Origin: Undaria pinnatifida
Taxonomy: Eukaryota > Sar > Phaeophyceae > Laminariales > Alariaceae
Reading direction: 5' to 3'
DNA: 64,000 nt
NCBI GenBank assembly: GCA_012845835.1
Contig: JABAKD010000023.1
Location: 21,360,203-21,424,202, forward strand
Shown here: positions 1 to 9,273 of the stretch, piece by piece
Numbering within the stretch: position 1 is the first letter of the stretch
How the letters are laid out: every line of letters starts with the position of its first letter
Program-made: the position numbers and the translations under genes
Notes under the pieces: model-generated
The model's database searches: none
Seen by the model: only the letters and a program-made list of their open reading frames with translations
What the model was told of the DNA's origin: nothing

Positions 1-82
1 TGTCTTATGTGAGGCTTGATTATCCGCCTTTTTCCGTTTAGCTTGCCGTTTATCTGGTGTAAGGTCTCTGCGTTGAAAGTAC

Positions 83-262
83 CAATTGGATCGAGGGCAT
101 TTCTATGTCCCTTTTATTATTTATTGGATCGAGGGCATTATATGTCCCCTTTAGCGCCCCTCTTTAAGTCTGCATAATTGGTTATTAATTTTTGTATATT
201 TTCACCAGTGTAAGTGCGGCGTACATTGAAGTAGCTAATTGAGGGCATGCAGTGTCGTCTTT
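83..262. repeat. Three diverged copies of a short GAGGGCAT motif
   Basis: Near 85-112, 123-152 and 236-262 the sequence repeats a unit containing GGATCGAGGGCAT followed by a TGTCCCTTTT-like tract. Spacing is irregular (about 38 and 113 bp). No gene is visible in 1-334. Confidence 0.5.
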
Positions 263-334
263 TTTAGTTATTTTCTGTGAGTGAATTCGTCGTATATTTT
301 GTAAACAAACATGGTAAGTTCTTCGTCTACTGTG

Positions 335-866
335 GGAGTAAACACCGAGGGGTTTTCGAAGGCACAATCAACGGCGCCTTCCTTTTTTTGCTTCCTTAAA
401 TTCAACATTTCCAACAATTCATTCCGTCCGATATCATTTTATTGATGACATCTCCTCTTTCCTTTTCGCCTTGAAGCCTCGAAGCCAAGCAGGTTCTCAA
501 ATTCTCCTTACGGCATTTCTGGCCTACTTTTGCTTGGCGACGGTTTTAATAACAGTGTTTCGCCTATGCTTGCTTCCTTCGTTTTTATGTTTTCCTTCCA
601 TCAAAGTGAACCTTTAGAACCTCATGTTCGTGTTAAACTCTTGGCATTACTTTAAGCTTCAATTTCTTTATTACTACAACTTATTTCGTCGAGTGCTACC
701 CTTCCTCACCCAAAGAATGGGCGCCATGGAATGTCAAATTATGATCTTTAGAACTTCATATTCGTATTAAACTCTCGGCATTACTTTAAACTTCCAATAA
801 TGTCGAATCGAACAGCCACAACTTTTCGCCCTTTTTTTCCTCGTCCGAGTGCGGAGCCCTTGAGCT
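335..866 (+). repeat. Dispersed repeat, inverted copy of 20998-21583
   Basis: This stretch matches the reverse complement of about 21050-21583 over more than 450 bp, with scattered substitutions. A more diverged copy lies at about 45983-46260. The end at 850-866 reads CGGAGCCCTTG, the same terminus found beside the GC-rich hairpin in the copies at 20998 and 45925, but the hairpin of about 50 nt is missing here. Short ORFs in the stretch have no recognisable domain. Confidence 0.75.
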
Positions 867-1359
867 TTATTGCTATACGTTTGCAATTCAGAATGAGATG
901 TCATACAGAAAACAGCGAAGAAGGAGAAGCAAAGAGAGAACCAGAGAGAGTGCGGGAGACTAGAAAGAGGATAGAGACAAGACACGAACAGCAGAGGAAG
1001 ACATAAACACAGCAACAACACAGATTTCTTGTACCTCACTACACGGCTGCGTGTTGCTGCCGTTGGGTGTTCGGGCGAGTTCGGTGTGCGTGCTCGCTGC
1101 TGCGGTGCGCATCATACCGTACCTGTGGGATGGCCCGGCGCTGATGTGCTCCTGCTCTCCTTTCCGCTTCTTCTTTTTCTGCTGCTGCTACCTTCTGGGC
1201 CTCTGTTCGGCTGATGGCAATCTTCTTCTGCGAGGCCGGATATGTGCTTGAGATCGGTCTGTCCTCTGGTGGTGGTCGTGGCTGGCGTGATGGTGTGTCT
1301 GTTGTCTTCGTGGTTTCTGAGACAAGTTTGAATTTCAATCCAATTTTCCATACAAAGTA
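866..1359 (+). repeat. Left half of a dispersed repeat interrupted by the 1360-19951 insertion
   Basis: This is near-identical in direct orientation to about 43714-44212. In that copy the sequence continues without a break into TGACACGGCTCCCGAG. Here it stops after AAAGTA at 1359, and the continuation is found 18.6 kb away at 19952-20073. The Cys-, Leu- and Phe-rich ORFs in it are repeat sequence and match no family I know. Confidence 0.85.
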
Positions 1360-1374
1360 CAGGGGCTCCGCTCC

Positions 1375-1396
1375 GCGGGCGGCTGACGCCGCCCGC
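1375..1396. other. GC-rich hairpin at the insertion end
   Basis: GCGGGCGGC, loop TGAC, GCCGCCCGC: a perfect 9-bp stem starting 15 bases from the insertion boundary at 1360. It has the same position and flank (CARGGGCTCCGC) as the hairpin at 21008-21039, but a different stem sequence. Confidence 0.7.
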
Positions 1397-1699
1397 TACG
1401 CTCGCGCAAGGCAAGGAAGAATGCAACTAAAAACATGTAAAGGGGGCAGAAAGAAGAGGCGTACGATTTGGTGCGAACATCGCTTTGGTAATGCCAAGAG
1501 CTGCTCGTGCAGAGCAAATTGCCTTGTTGTTGTGCTCAGCTGTGCTGTGTGCTTTTGTTACCGGCGTAACGTTCTGATCGGCAGTACGGGGGTACTTTGC
1601 GTGGGGGAAAAAACAGGGGGCCGTGCGTGATCGAATACATTGTTGTAGATAAAGAAAAAAGAAGAAAAGTAGTACACAACAACACGTATTATACCCTGT

Positions 1700-1885
1700 A
1701 CTGCTCTATGTTCGACAGAAAGGACACAGCGCAGCACGACACAGCACCGCAGCGAAAGGCACACGGCACCGCACCGCACGGCTTCGCACGGCGCTACGCT
1801 GCGCTGCTGGGCTGTATTAAGCCGGACTGATCTGAGCTGGGCGTGCATTGTGATCCAACAGCGTAGTACCTGATGGTATGTACAA
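1700..1885 (+). repeat. Dispersed repeat shared with 19320-19480
   Basis: A run of CACGACACAGCACCGC-like sequence followed by a GACTGATCTGAGCTGGG-like segment recurs in direct orientation at about 19320-19480. The two copies are diverged. No gene is seen from 1400 to 2137. Confidence 0.6.
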
Positions 1886-1929
1886 ACCTGGTGTAGTAGT
1901 ACCGTATGTACTGTAAGCCTCAAGGTCTT

Positions 1930-2080
1930 CTCGTAGGTTCGAATCCCGGTGTCATCGGGGAAAAAAATAATCTTCGTTATAGAATATAATAGATAGATGT
2001 CAATGTGGCTTTGTGGTCTTGTGGTAGATACTGTCCGCTTATAAGCCTGGTTTTCTGTGGCTGAATCCAGGGGTCATATG
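1930..2080 (+). repeat. tRNA-like SINE-type repeat (partial dimer)
   Basis: The sequence GGTTCGAATCC (a pol III B-box/T-loop) followed by a GTCATCGGGG and A-rich tail ends one unit. A second tRNA-like unit follows (about 2000-2077), with an A-box-like TGGTCTTGTGG and a decayed B box. The same two-unit arrangement occurs at 18026-18290. The anticodon stems do not pair well, so these are read as tRNA-derived repeats, not tRNA genes. Confidence 0.45.
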
Positions 2081-2137
2081 AATTTTTCGTTTTGTTTCGC
2101 TTTCTTCTCTTTTCTTTCCTTTCCTTTATCTTCTTTT

Positions 2138-2406
2138 TGAGAAATTAAAGGTGGGGGACACAGAGTGCCCCCTGCAGGTCTGCCAATTGAGCAGGTCCTC
2201 GGAGAGTACTCACTTTCGTTCCTTCGTAGAGATGTAGCTTTATTCGTTTCCACCAGAGCCCGGGATAGCTTCTGAGATCGGAGGCGCGTGCCTCCGATCT
2301 AGTTCCTAACTTCCCCGAATATAATACGCCAACCTTATCATACGAAACCCATCCAAATGATCTTAAATTCGGATACCTGCAGGCCTTTCAAGGCCGTATC
2401 TTAACA
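2138..2406 (-). repeat. 3' LTR of Element 1
   Basis: Minus-strand LTR of about 269 bp. It contains a near-perfect palindrome at 2275-2300 and an AATAAA signal (TTTATT at about 2240 on the plus strand). It is homologous to 17279-17548, 33509-33775 and 61012-61280. Confidence 0.95.
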
Positions 2407-3268
2407 CTAGCCCACCCTGATGAGTCGCATATGCAGAAATATGGGAGATTCGGGGAAAAACCCGGTTCTACGAACTAGACCATGAGTCGAAGATGCGGCT
2501 CCTCAAACCCCACTCCCACACCTCTAACCGTCTGGCTATGGAACCAGGAACATGCGAAGAAAAGCAGTAGAAAGAAAAGCAGACCCTACAGCAAGGCAAT
2601 AATCACCCATCAAAAACCTGCCGCATGCCGCCGGTGTGGCAGGGGGGGCAGAAAAGGCTCTAGAACCTGCCGCATGCCGCCGGTGTGGCGGGGGGGGGCA
2701 GTAAAGCCTCTGCGGCAAACCAACCACAGGAAAAGTACTATGGCGAGGCGAGCCCTCGTCGATATGGAGGGGAACACAGGCGCTAACACAAGGGAGAAGT
2801 CATGCGAAAAACCTCCCGCGGGCCATCGGCAAGGCGGGGGGTTAGACGAGGAAACGACGAATACCCGGGATGGAAGTTGTCAACACTTACAGCCCCGCTA
2901 GGGGAGGAAGTGTTTAGACGACAAAAAAAAAAAAAAAGCAGAACAAATACAACACAAAAAACATAAAAGAAGACACACAGACCCGTACACTGGTCGCCCC
3001 CCGGCTTTGGGCTGAGGAGGGCGTCGGCAGGGCGAAATTGAACAATGACAAAAAGGCGACAGCCCTGCGCCTCAGATAGCGGCGTTTTACCCAAATCCTG
3101 ACCCGGCACTGAGCAGGGGGTTTGGCAGGACAGAAAAGAAAAATGGAAAGAACCGCCCCAAAACTCGATGAAGACCCTCAGGAGACTACGAACGACCCAA
3201 AGACAAAGACGAAAAACTCATACCTCAAACAAATGAAGAACTATCGAGAAGCGGTGGTGGCTTGGAAG
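2407..3268 (-). other. 3' noncoding region and polypurine tract of Element 1
   Basis: On the minus strand CAGGGTGGGCTAG directly precedes the LTR start and acts as the polypurine tract; Elements 2 and 3 have similar purine runs there. The region holds a tandem duplication of about 54 bp (about 2617-2705) containing CCGCATGCCGCCGGTGTGG and G-runs. The duplication is kept in Element 2 (33205-33300) and Element 3 (60715-60805). No coding domain is visible. Confidence 0.8.
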
Positions 3269-6200
3269 TCAACTGGCCACGGCCGCGCCTCGAGGTTCGT
3301 CTACGTTAAGTTGGATTCCCCGAGGAAACGCACTGGCGATGTGAACTTGCAAGCACCAAGAGCCTCGTACGGCTCCCGTTGAAGTCGTGTAGCGCGCCGG
3401 GGGAAGAGCAAGCTTAATCGGTCCCGGGTCGTCCAGAAAGCGGACCAGGTATACCTTGTCCTCGGTAGTGCTCGCGCTGATTTTTCCTAGCCACCATAAA
3501 CCATCGTCTCCCTTGTACCAAAAGTGGGTTCCCTTAGGAAGTACGGTGTCGTGGTAGCGACGGAGCCAATCGGTGCGGGGAACACAGGCGTAGCCCGGCG
3601 CTAGGAAACGTTCCCCGTTGTTGCGGGAGAGCTCACGCTGTGCCGCCCCGATCCGCATTCGGCGGTAAAGGCGGTTGGTTTGGCGGTGCTGGTCCGGGGT
3701 TCCGGCCCAATAACGCAAGATGTGGGGGCGGGAGAGGTGAAGGTCCATTTCCCGCTCCCAGGACGGTTCGGAGAGTCCCGCCCAATGCGTCTTGTATAGC
3801 ACCGCGATGACGCCACCTCGCCCCCGTACCGACTGATGACCAGTGATCTGCTCCACCTCCAGCCGTTGGAGGGGAGTCGAAACGTCGTCTTGAGTGACGT
3901 GGTACGGCGGGGACTTCTTGGAAAATTTGTTGAGCACATACTGTGTCAGCCCCGCGGGTAGGTATTTGGGCATGTCCCCGCTGTCGTGGGGGTTGGCACA
4001 GGGTTTGCAGCGCTCGATGGCCATACGCCGACGAGCGTCCGAACCAGGCAGGTCGGAAGGGAGATCCAAATAAAGGAGGTTGCTCCCGAGCGGCGAGCCG
4101 TCCGGGGTCTCGGCGGCGGAGCAGGGACCGACGGCCAGGACCTTGTATGGGCCCGTCCAGTTAAGCGCGAGTTTGGCCTTGAGTACCTTGGCGTCGGTAT
4201 TCGCCTTCACACCCTGGCGGATGGTAGAGGCAGAATTGTATACCCATGCCCAACCACCCAAAGTGAAGTTAGGTGCTGGACGCAGCGCGTCGGCGAGGGC
4301 GGAGTTTCTGCGGTTAACACGGGAAACGGTGAGGGCGTGGTGTGCGCGGACAATGTCGTTCGCGCGCTTTTGCCGGTCGGTGGCCAAATCGCAATGGGCC
4401 AGGTGGTCACGGGCCAGACTCTGGTGTCCCACGACACCTTTGCGGTCGAAAATCGTCAGGGGGAGCATTGGGAGTCTGCCCATGTGGACCTCGTTGGGCG
4501 CCAAACCCGTCGCCGCGCTGACAGAGTTGTTGTAAGCGAATTCGACGTGGGGCAAATGCAAGTCCCAGTCGTCTTGTCGCTCGTTGACGACCATAGCCAG
4601 CATTTGTGCCATAGTGTGATTTACCCGCTCAACGCCCCCGTTACAGTTGGGATGGTAGGAGCTTGTAGCAAGCTTGTGTACACCCAACAGCTGATATACA
4701 GCTTGTGAAAGCTTGGAGCAGGACTGCAGTCCGTTGTCCGAGAGTATGGTGCGCGGGCACCCCCACAAGGGGATGCATTGGTTCACCAGGATATTGGCTG
4801 TACCTTCCGCGGTGAACTCAGCGGCAGTGACGGGGAACATGTCGGCCCGACAACTGAAGCGATCGGTGAACAGCCGGATGTAGGTGTTGCCTCGTGGTGT
4901 GACCGGAAGGGGGCCGAAGTAGTCAACACTGACGGCGATACCTGGACCTTCCGGCAGAGGCATTGCGATGATGGGCCAGCGGACAGTCAGCCGTGGGGTT
5001 TTCCGCGCTTGGCACTTCAAGCAGTGGCGAAGCCACCACCGGGTACACACACTCATGCCAATCCACCAATAAAAACGCTCCAGCATGCGCAACGTGCGCG
5101 TGGTGCCAAGGTGGCAGGAGGCCGTCGAGTGGCAAGCTTGCATGATCCAAGGGCGCATGAGCAGGGGAACGTAGATGCGAACTGGCTCGTTGTTTAGCAA
5201 GCAAGCAGCTCGCCCCACAGAGTTCGGTTTGGCAGAGCTTGTTGGCGGGAGTGTCGGTTTACGGACGAGTAGGACAAAGTCGTCGTCGGTTGTATGTAGT
5301 CGACCCTTACCCGCCAGTTCCTGGATGTCTGAGAGAGAGGGACGCTTGGGCGAGGGGTAGCATGCCAAGAAGTCCGGTGGCAGGGGCGACGGCCGGCCGA
5401 TAGAGATGTAACGTATCGTGGCGTGGCACGTCGGCTCTGCGTGTTGTTCGCGCGTCCAATCGGCATGTGAATAGCGCGCGACGGAGTCCGCGAATCGCAA
5501 CTCAGCAGCGTCGCCGAGGGCATCCGACCTTGTAAGTGTAGCCGGCGTTTCACCAGGAGGAGGCGTAAGCCGTAGAAGCGGAGTTCCCATAGGCTCTGCG
5601 TGGTCGTGGTCGGACGGAAGTGGTACCGTGCGGGCCGGTGGGTCGGCAAGAGTAGGGGTCGCGGCGACTGGCGGAGCCGGCCGCGGCCGTCGGGCTCGCG
5701 GCGGAGTTGTAGCTCGTCTGGACGATAACTGGGGGACCCCGTCGGGCCCGAAGCCATAGTCGACAGTAGGGGGTGCCTTACCAGCTGCTGTTGCTGAACG
5801 CCGGCGCGTCCGAGTGGAGATGCGGTCCGAAAAGGGCGTCGTCGTCTGGGGCGCCGGGAATCCAGGCGAGGTTGGGACGGACGCGGTCGGGCCCATGGGC
5901 TCGACGGGGTTTGTCCCTTGTACCGAGCTCCGTGAAGGAGTCGGTTGGGCCACTGATGTCGTGGCAGCCGGGGCTTCGGCGGAGTCTTCGTTGGTCACGG
6001 TGGGTACAGCAAAAACCGAAGCGAAATTGTAGTCGGCTGTACGCGAGCCCCCGTCTCGGCCGGGCGAGCTATCGACGGTGGCCGTGGATGCAGAAACACG
6101 AGCGACGAATCTCCTGGAAGGAGTAGGAAGGTCGTTAAGCTTCATACGTGGCCCGTGTGTGCGAAAATCGCAGAAGTCGGCAAGAGTGAGAGGAAGCCCA

Positions 6201-7729
6201 CCCAAGGCATTACTTTCGGTGCGGGGCATTAGCCCACCCAAGCCGACACCCGGTATCGGAGAAGAAGGAGTGTACAGCCCGCAAGCCCGTATGAGGTATA
6301 TACCACCATCCTCAACAGGGGTAAGGCTCGTCGAACCATTGCGGTCGTGTTCCGTGGCAGGCTCCGGCAAGCGAGACAGGAAGTCAGCGTTGCCGTTTGC
6401 GCTTCCTTTTCGGTATTCGAGGGTGTAATCGAATGCGGTGAGGAACTCGAGCCACCTCTGGACTCGGCCGTTGTGATTCCCCACTTTGCCTATGTTTTCC
6501 AGAGCCTTGTGGTCTGAGAATATTCGGAACTTGGTGCCCCAAAGGAAGCCGCGGAGGCGCTTGAGAGCCCAGACGATGCTGCCAGCCTCCAAATCGAGAG
6601 GAGTCCAATGCCTTTCCGAGTCGAGCGTAGCTCGACTGATGTATGCGATGGCTTTTATGGAGCCGTCCGTATGCTCCTGTTCGAGAGCGGCTCCGAACCC
6701 GTCGATGCCGTCATCGCAGTACACGTGGAACGGGCGAGTGCCGTCGGCGACGGCGTCCCAATCAGGGAAAACGAGGACCGGCGGGGTCGTGAGCTCCGCC
6801 AAAATTTCTCTCACCAACTTTTCCATAGCCGGCGTGAAGGCAAACTTTACCCCCTTCCGAAGGAGTGCGTTAATAGGACGAAGTCTCTTCGATAAGTCGG
6901 GCAAAAATTTGCGGTAATAGTTGATACCACCCATGAGTGCGCGCACCTGCTTAACGTCAGTGGGCATCGGCATATTGGTCAATGCCGACACTTTTTCCGA
7001 ATTCGGGCGTAGGCCTGCTGGAGAAATGGAGTGGCGTAGAAAGTTCGCATCGGTAGCGCCCAAACGCGCCTTCGAGGGGGAAAGCTTGAGATTGTGCTTT
7101 CGAAGGCGTTCGAAGAGAGAGCGAATCGTCCGAACATGCGTTACCGGGTCGGAGTCGAACACGATGACATCGTCGAGGTAAGCTGCCACCTGTGTCAAAC
7201 CCTTGATCACCTCATTGATAACCTTGGCGAACCACCCAGGCGAGGCGCTGCTGCCCTGGGGCATAACGAGCCACTCATAAAGGCCCGTGGGTGTGCAGAA
7301 CGCTGTAAGGGGAATTGTGTCCTTTTGTGCCGTTATCTGGTGGAACGAGGAAACCAAGTCGAACAGGGGAAACACCCGACCTGAGCCCAAGGAGTCCAGG
7401 ACCTGGTCCACGCGCGGAATCGGCAGTTGGCTGAGCTTGCTAATTTGGTTGAGCTTCTTGTAGTTCACCGTGATCCTCACACCGCCAGATTTCTTCGGGA
7501 TGACCACCAGCGGGCTCGAGTACGGTGAGGTCGAGTGCTGAATCAGCCCAGCCGCGAGGTACTGGTCAAGGGTCGCGTCCACTTCTCTGGCCAGTATAGG
7601 GTTTATGCGATGGGGCCGTGAAGTGACCGGAGCGCTGCCCTCCGGAACCGAGATTTCAAAGGGCATTGGGGAGCATGACCCAATATCCGTCTTCGAGGTG
7701 GAGAACACGTCAGAAAAGTCGCAGAGCAC
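3269..7729 (-). CDS. pol: Pol: reverse transcriptase, RNase H, integrase, chromodomain, Tudor-like tail (Element 1)
   Basis: Open for 1486 residues. Counting from 7729: RT about 40-250 with YLDD at 184-187; RNase H about 330-450 with D339 in YCDD, E381 and D406 in FSDH, ending ADFLSR; a Pro/Ser/Thr-rich spacer about 460-800; integrase HHCC zinc site (H867, H873, C903, C906) and catalytic D936, D998, E1034 with exactly 35 residues between D998 and E1034; a GPY/F-type segment near 1190 (WTGPYKV); a chromodomain-like segment about 1289-1342 (YKTHWAGLSEPSWE); and a Tudor-like segment about 1400-1440 (FWYKGDDGLWWLGKI). The protein copies element RNA into cDNA and integrates it; the chromodomain probably directs integration to modified chromatin. 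The reading frame continues upstream into PR across one TGA at 7811-7813, which is CGA in Element 3. All catalytic residues I can see are intact. Confidence 0.93.
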   Translation of the reverse strand: MLCDFSDVFSTSKTDIGSCSPMPFEISVPEGSAPVTSRPHRINPILAREVDATLDQYLAAGLIQHSTSPYSSPLVVIPKKSGGVRITVNYKKLNQISKLSQLPIPRVDQVLDSLGSGRVFPLFDLVSSFHQITAQKDTIPLTAFCTPTGLYEWLVMPQGSSASPGWFAKVINEVIKGLTQVAAYLDDVIVFDSDPVTHVRTIRSLFERLRKHNLKLSPSKARLGATDANFLRHSISPAGLRPNSEKVSALTNMPMPTDVKQVRALMGGINYYRKFLPDLSKRLRPINALLRKGVKFAFTPAMEKLVREILAELTTPPVLVFPDWDAVADGTRPFHVYCDDGIDGFGAALEQEHTDGSIKAIAYISRATLDSERHWTPLDLEAGSIVWALKRLRGFLWGTKFRIFSDHKALENIGKVGNHNGRVQRWLEFLTAFDYTLEYRKGSANGNADFLSRLPEPATEHDRNGSTSLTPVEDGGIYLIRACGLYTPSSPIPGVGLGGLMPRTESNALGGLPLTLADFCDFRTHGPRMKLNDLPTPSRRFVARVSASTATVDSSPGRDGGSRTADYNFASVFAVPTVTNEDSAEAPAATTSVAQPTPSRSSVQGTNPVEPMGPTASVPTSPGFPAPQTTTPFSDRISTRTRRRSATAAGKAPPTVDYGFGPDGVPQLSSRRATTPPRARRPRPAPPVAATPTLADPPARTVPLPSDHDHAEPMGTPLLRLTPPPGETPATLTRSDALGDAAELRFADSVARYSHADWTREQHAEPTCHATIRYISIGRPSPLPPDFLACYPSPKRPSLSDIQELAGKGRLHTTDDDFVLLVRKPTLPPTSSAKPNSVGRAACLLNNEPVRIYVPLLMRPWIMQACHSTASCHLGTTRTLRMLERFYWWIGMSVCTRWWLRHCLKCQARKTPRLTVRWPIIAMPLPEGPGIAVSVDYFGPLPVTPRGNTYIRLFTDRFSCRADMFPVTAAEFTAEGTANILVNQCIPLWGCPRTILSDNGLQSCSKLSQAVYQLLGVHKLATSSYHPNCNGGVERVNHTMAQMLAMVVNERQDDWDLHLPHVEFAYNNSVSAATGLAPNEVHMGRLPMLPLTIFDRKGVVGHQSLARDHLAHCDLATDRQKRANDIVRAHHALTVSRVNRRNSALADALRPAPNFTLGGWAWVYNSASTIRQGVKANTDAKVLKAKLALNWTGPYKVLAVGPCSAAETPDGSPLGSNLLYLDLPSDLPGSDARRRMAIERCKPCANPHDSGDMPKYLPAGLTQYVLNKFSKKSPPYHVTQDDVSTPLQRLEVEQITGHQSVRGRGGVIAVLYKTHWAGLSEPSWEREMDLHLSRPHILRYWAGTPDQHRQTNRLYRRMRIGAAQRELSRNNGERFLAPGYACVPRTDWLRRYHDTVLPKGTHFWYKGDDGLWWLGKISASTTEDKVYLVRFLDDPGPIKLALPPARYTTSTGAVRGSWCLQVHIASAFPRGIQLNVDEPRGAAVAS

Positions 7730-9020
7730 ATCCCCCAGTTGCTCAATGGTCGGGGGGTCCCAACCAGGGTCGTGTAAGTCGAACGCAATCTCCCGCAGGT
7801 GCGGTGGGAGTCAGGCCCATACGCGTAGAAATGCAGAACGTTGGACCGGGTTCAAACGTTCCATAAGCGTCGGCGAGGGCGACGGTACGGCGGGAACTAT
7901 CCCCTCCGCGCCGGTCGGGCTCGCGACCGCAGAGACCTGGCTGTCCGAAGTCTGGCCAGGGTGGGGACCCGCAGCCTTGATAGGGTGTTGCAAGGCACCC
8001 AGCGGGATGCGCAAAAGTGGGGCGTCGGCGACTCCGATAAGGTCGCCTGGCTCGAGGTCTGCGACACCTATGACGGGAAGCACCTGTCGTCCTGAAGCAA
8101 CAAAGTGTTTCTGTCCCGAAAGAACATCCGGCTGCGGCAGTATGTCGACAAGATAGTGTCCTGTGAGCTCAGGAGAGCCGTTACTGCGCACCAAGTTGAC
8201 CTCGAGCAGTTGGGGTTCGTCCGACAAAGTGACGCCTGTAGAGCCATCATAGCGAAGGTGGAAAGCACCGTTCGATGCTGCGGGGTCGACGGCATAAGCC
8301 GCTACGCCTGCTGTGGCGTGGTGGGACAACGTCAGCTCGCCCAAAACCCGATTATCGAGAGGACGAGGGGGCAGGGCGCGGTACGAACGGGTGTTGAAGC
8401 GCATCCAACTGTCGCGGCCCAGCAAGACAGCGTGCTACATGACCGAAGGAGGGACCACGCATGCCCACACCGCGAGAGAGCATGTCGGTTCTTTTTCGAG
8501 GAAGAATTGAACGCTCAGACGGATGTGGGTCGCGGTCCGTAAAGGGGCGGATTCGCCAAAGCCACCCCAGGAGCTAGGGCTGCTAGGCCGCTCGCACGTC
8601 GATGAGGCGGCGCCTACCGATAGCATACGATCCAACACGTCACGACGGATGAAGGTTTGGGGGGAGCCAGTGTCAAGCAGCGCTGTACATATGTAGGGCG
8701 CAATAGCGTCCCCTCCGCTATGTATTGCAATATCGGTAGTGAAAGAATCGTCGTCCAGCGTCACGGTACCCCCGACGAGGCAGGGGCCATGTTCCGGCAG
8801 TGCGCGGTCTGAGGCACCGCGAAAAGCTACCGCCAAAACCTCCGGGCTTTGATCGGCGGGTGTACCTGAAAAATAGGCCGAAGGAGGGCCTTGGGCAGCG
8901 CCGACCGCGGTCCCCAAGCGCGACTGCTGAGCGGACGAAATTTCATGGATTCCAGCATTCCCGGTGGGCCTGCGGAATCGACTAGGGGAGGCCGGGTGTG
9001 GCGATCCGTCCTCGCAGTCG
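7730..9020 (-). pseudogene. Retropepsin (PR) region of Pol with two in-frame stops (Element 1)
   Basis: The aspartic protease motif LLDTGSPQTF lies at about 8650-8680. A retropepsin-like C-terminal LLGRDSW lies just after a TAG at 8435-8437, in the same frame. A TGA at 7811-7813 separates it from RT, also in frame; Element 3 has CGA there. Apart from these two stops the frame runs from 9020 to 3269. PR would process the Gag-Pol polyprotein. Its upstream boundary is the MITE at 9021-9264, which cuts it off from NADAR. The first 50 or so residues of the ORF that begins at 9181 are MITE sequence and not protein of the element. Confidence 0.85.
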
Positions 9021-9273
9021 ACTGATTCTACGATAGCCCCCCCCTCAAACCAGCGATGGTCTTTAACGAACGATTCATGGCTGCTCGACACAAGGACGGA
9101 TACAACTGAAAACGGGGTGTCCACATATTTTCTTGGGTGCAAAGGCCTATCGATCGATGACGTCGGGGTGTCGAGGGACACCGTATTTCAGGAGATACGA
9201 CCGGGAGCTGGTTTTGAAACCAGCGATTTCGTTAAAGAAAAGTTGGGGGGGCTACCGTGGAGGGTTGCAGTCG
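9012..9273. repeat. 9-bp target-site duplication flanking the MITE
   Basis: TCGCAGTCG at 9012-9020 and TTGCAGTCG at 9265-9273 match at 8 of 9 bases and bracket the MITE. Element 2, which lacks the MITE at this point (about 28810), reads through without interruption. Confidence 0.8.
9021..9264. mobile_element. 244-bp MITE inserted between NADAR and PR
   Basis: Ends are inverted repeats: one side ACGATAGCCCCCCC, the reverse complement of the other side ACGGTAGCCCCCCC, with a further inverted AAACCAGCGAT/CTTTAACGAA segment inside each end. A second copy is at 19066-19311. The 9-bp target duplications at both copies fit Mutator-like (MULE) transposition. It has no coding capacity and needs a transposase in trans. 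In Element 1 it adds 253 bp (with one duplication), which is not a multiple of three and breaks the polyprotein frame. Confidence 0.85.

Noticed and set aside
2418-2445. CTGATGAG...GAAA resembling a hammerhead ribozyme core
   Set aside because: It lies on the strand opposite to Element 1 transcription, stem II does not close before GAAA, and Elements 2 and 3 do not keep the core.
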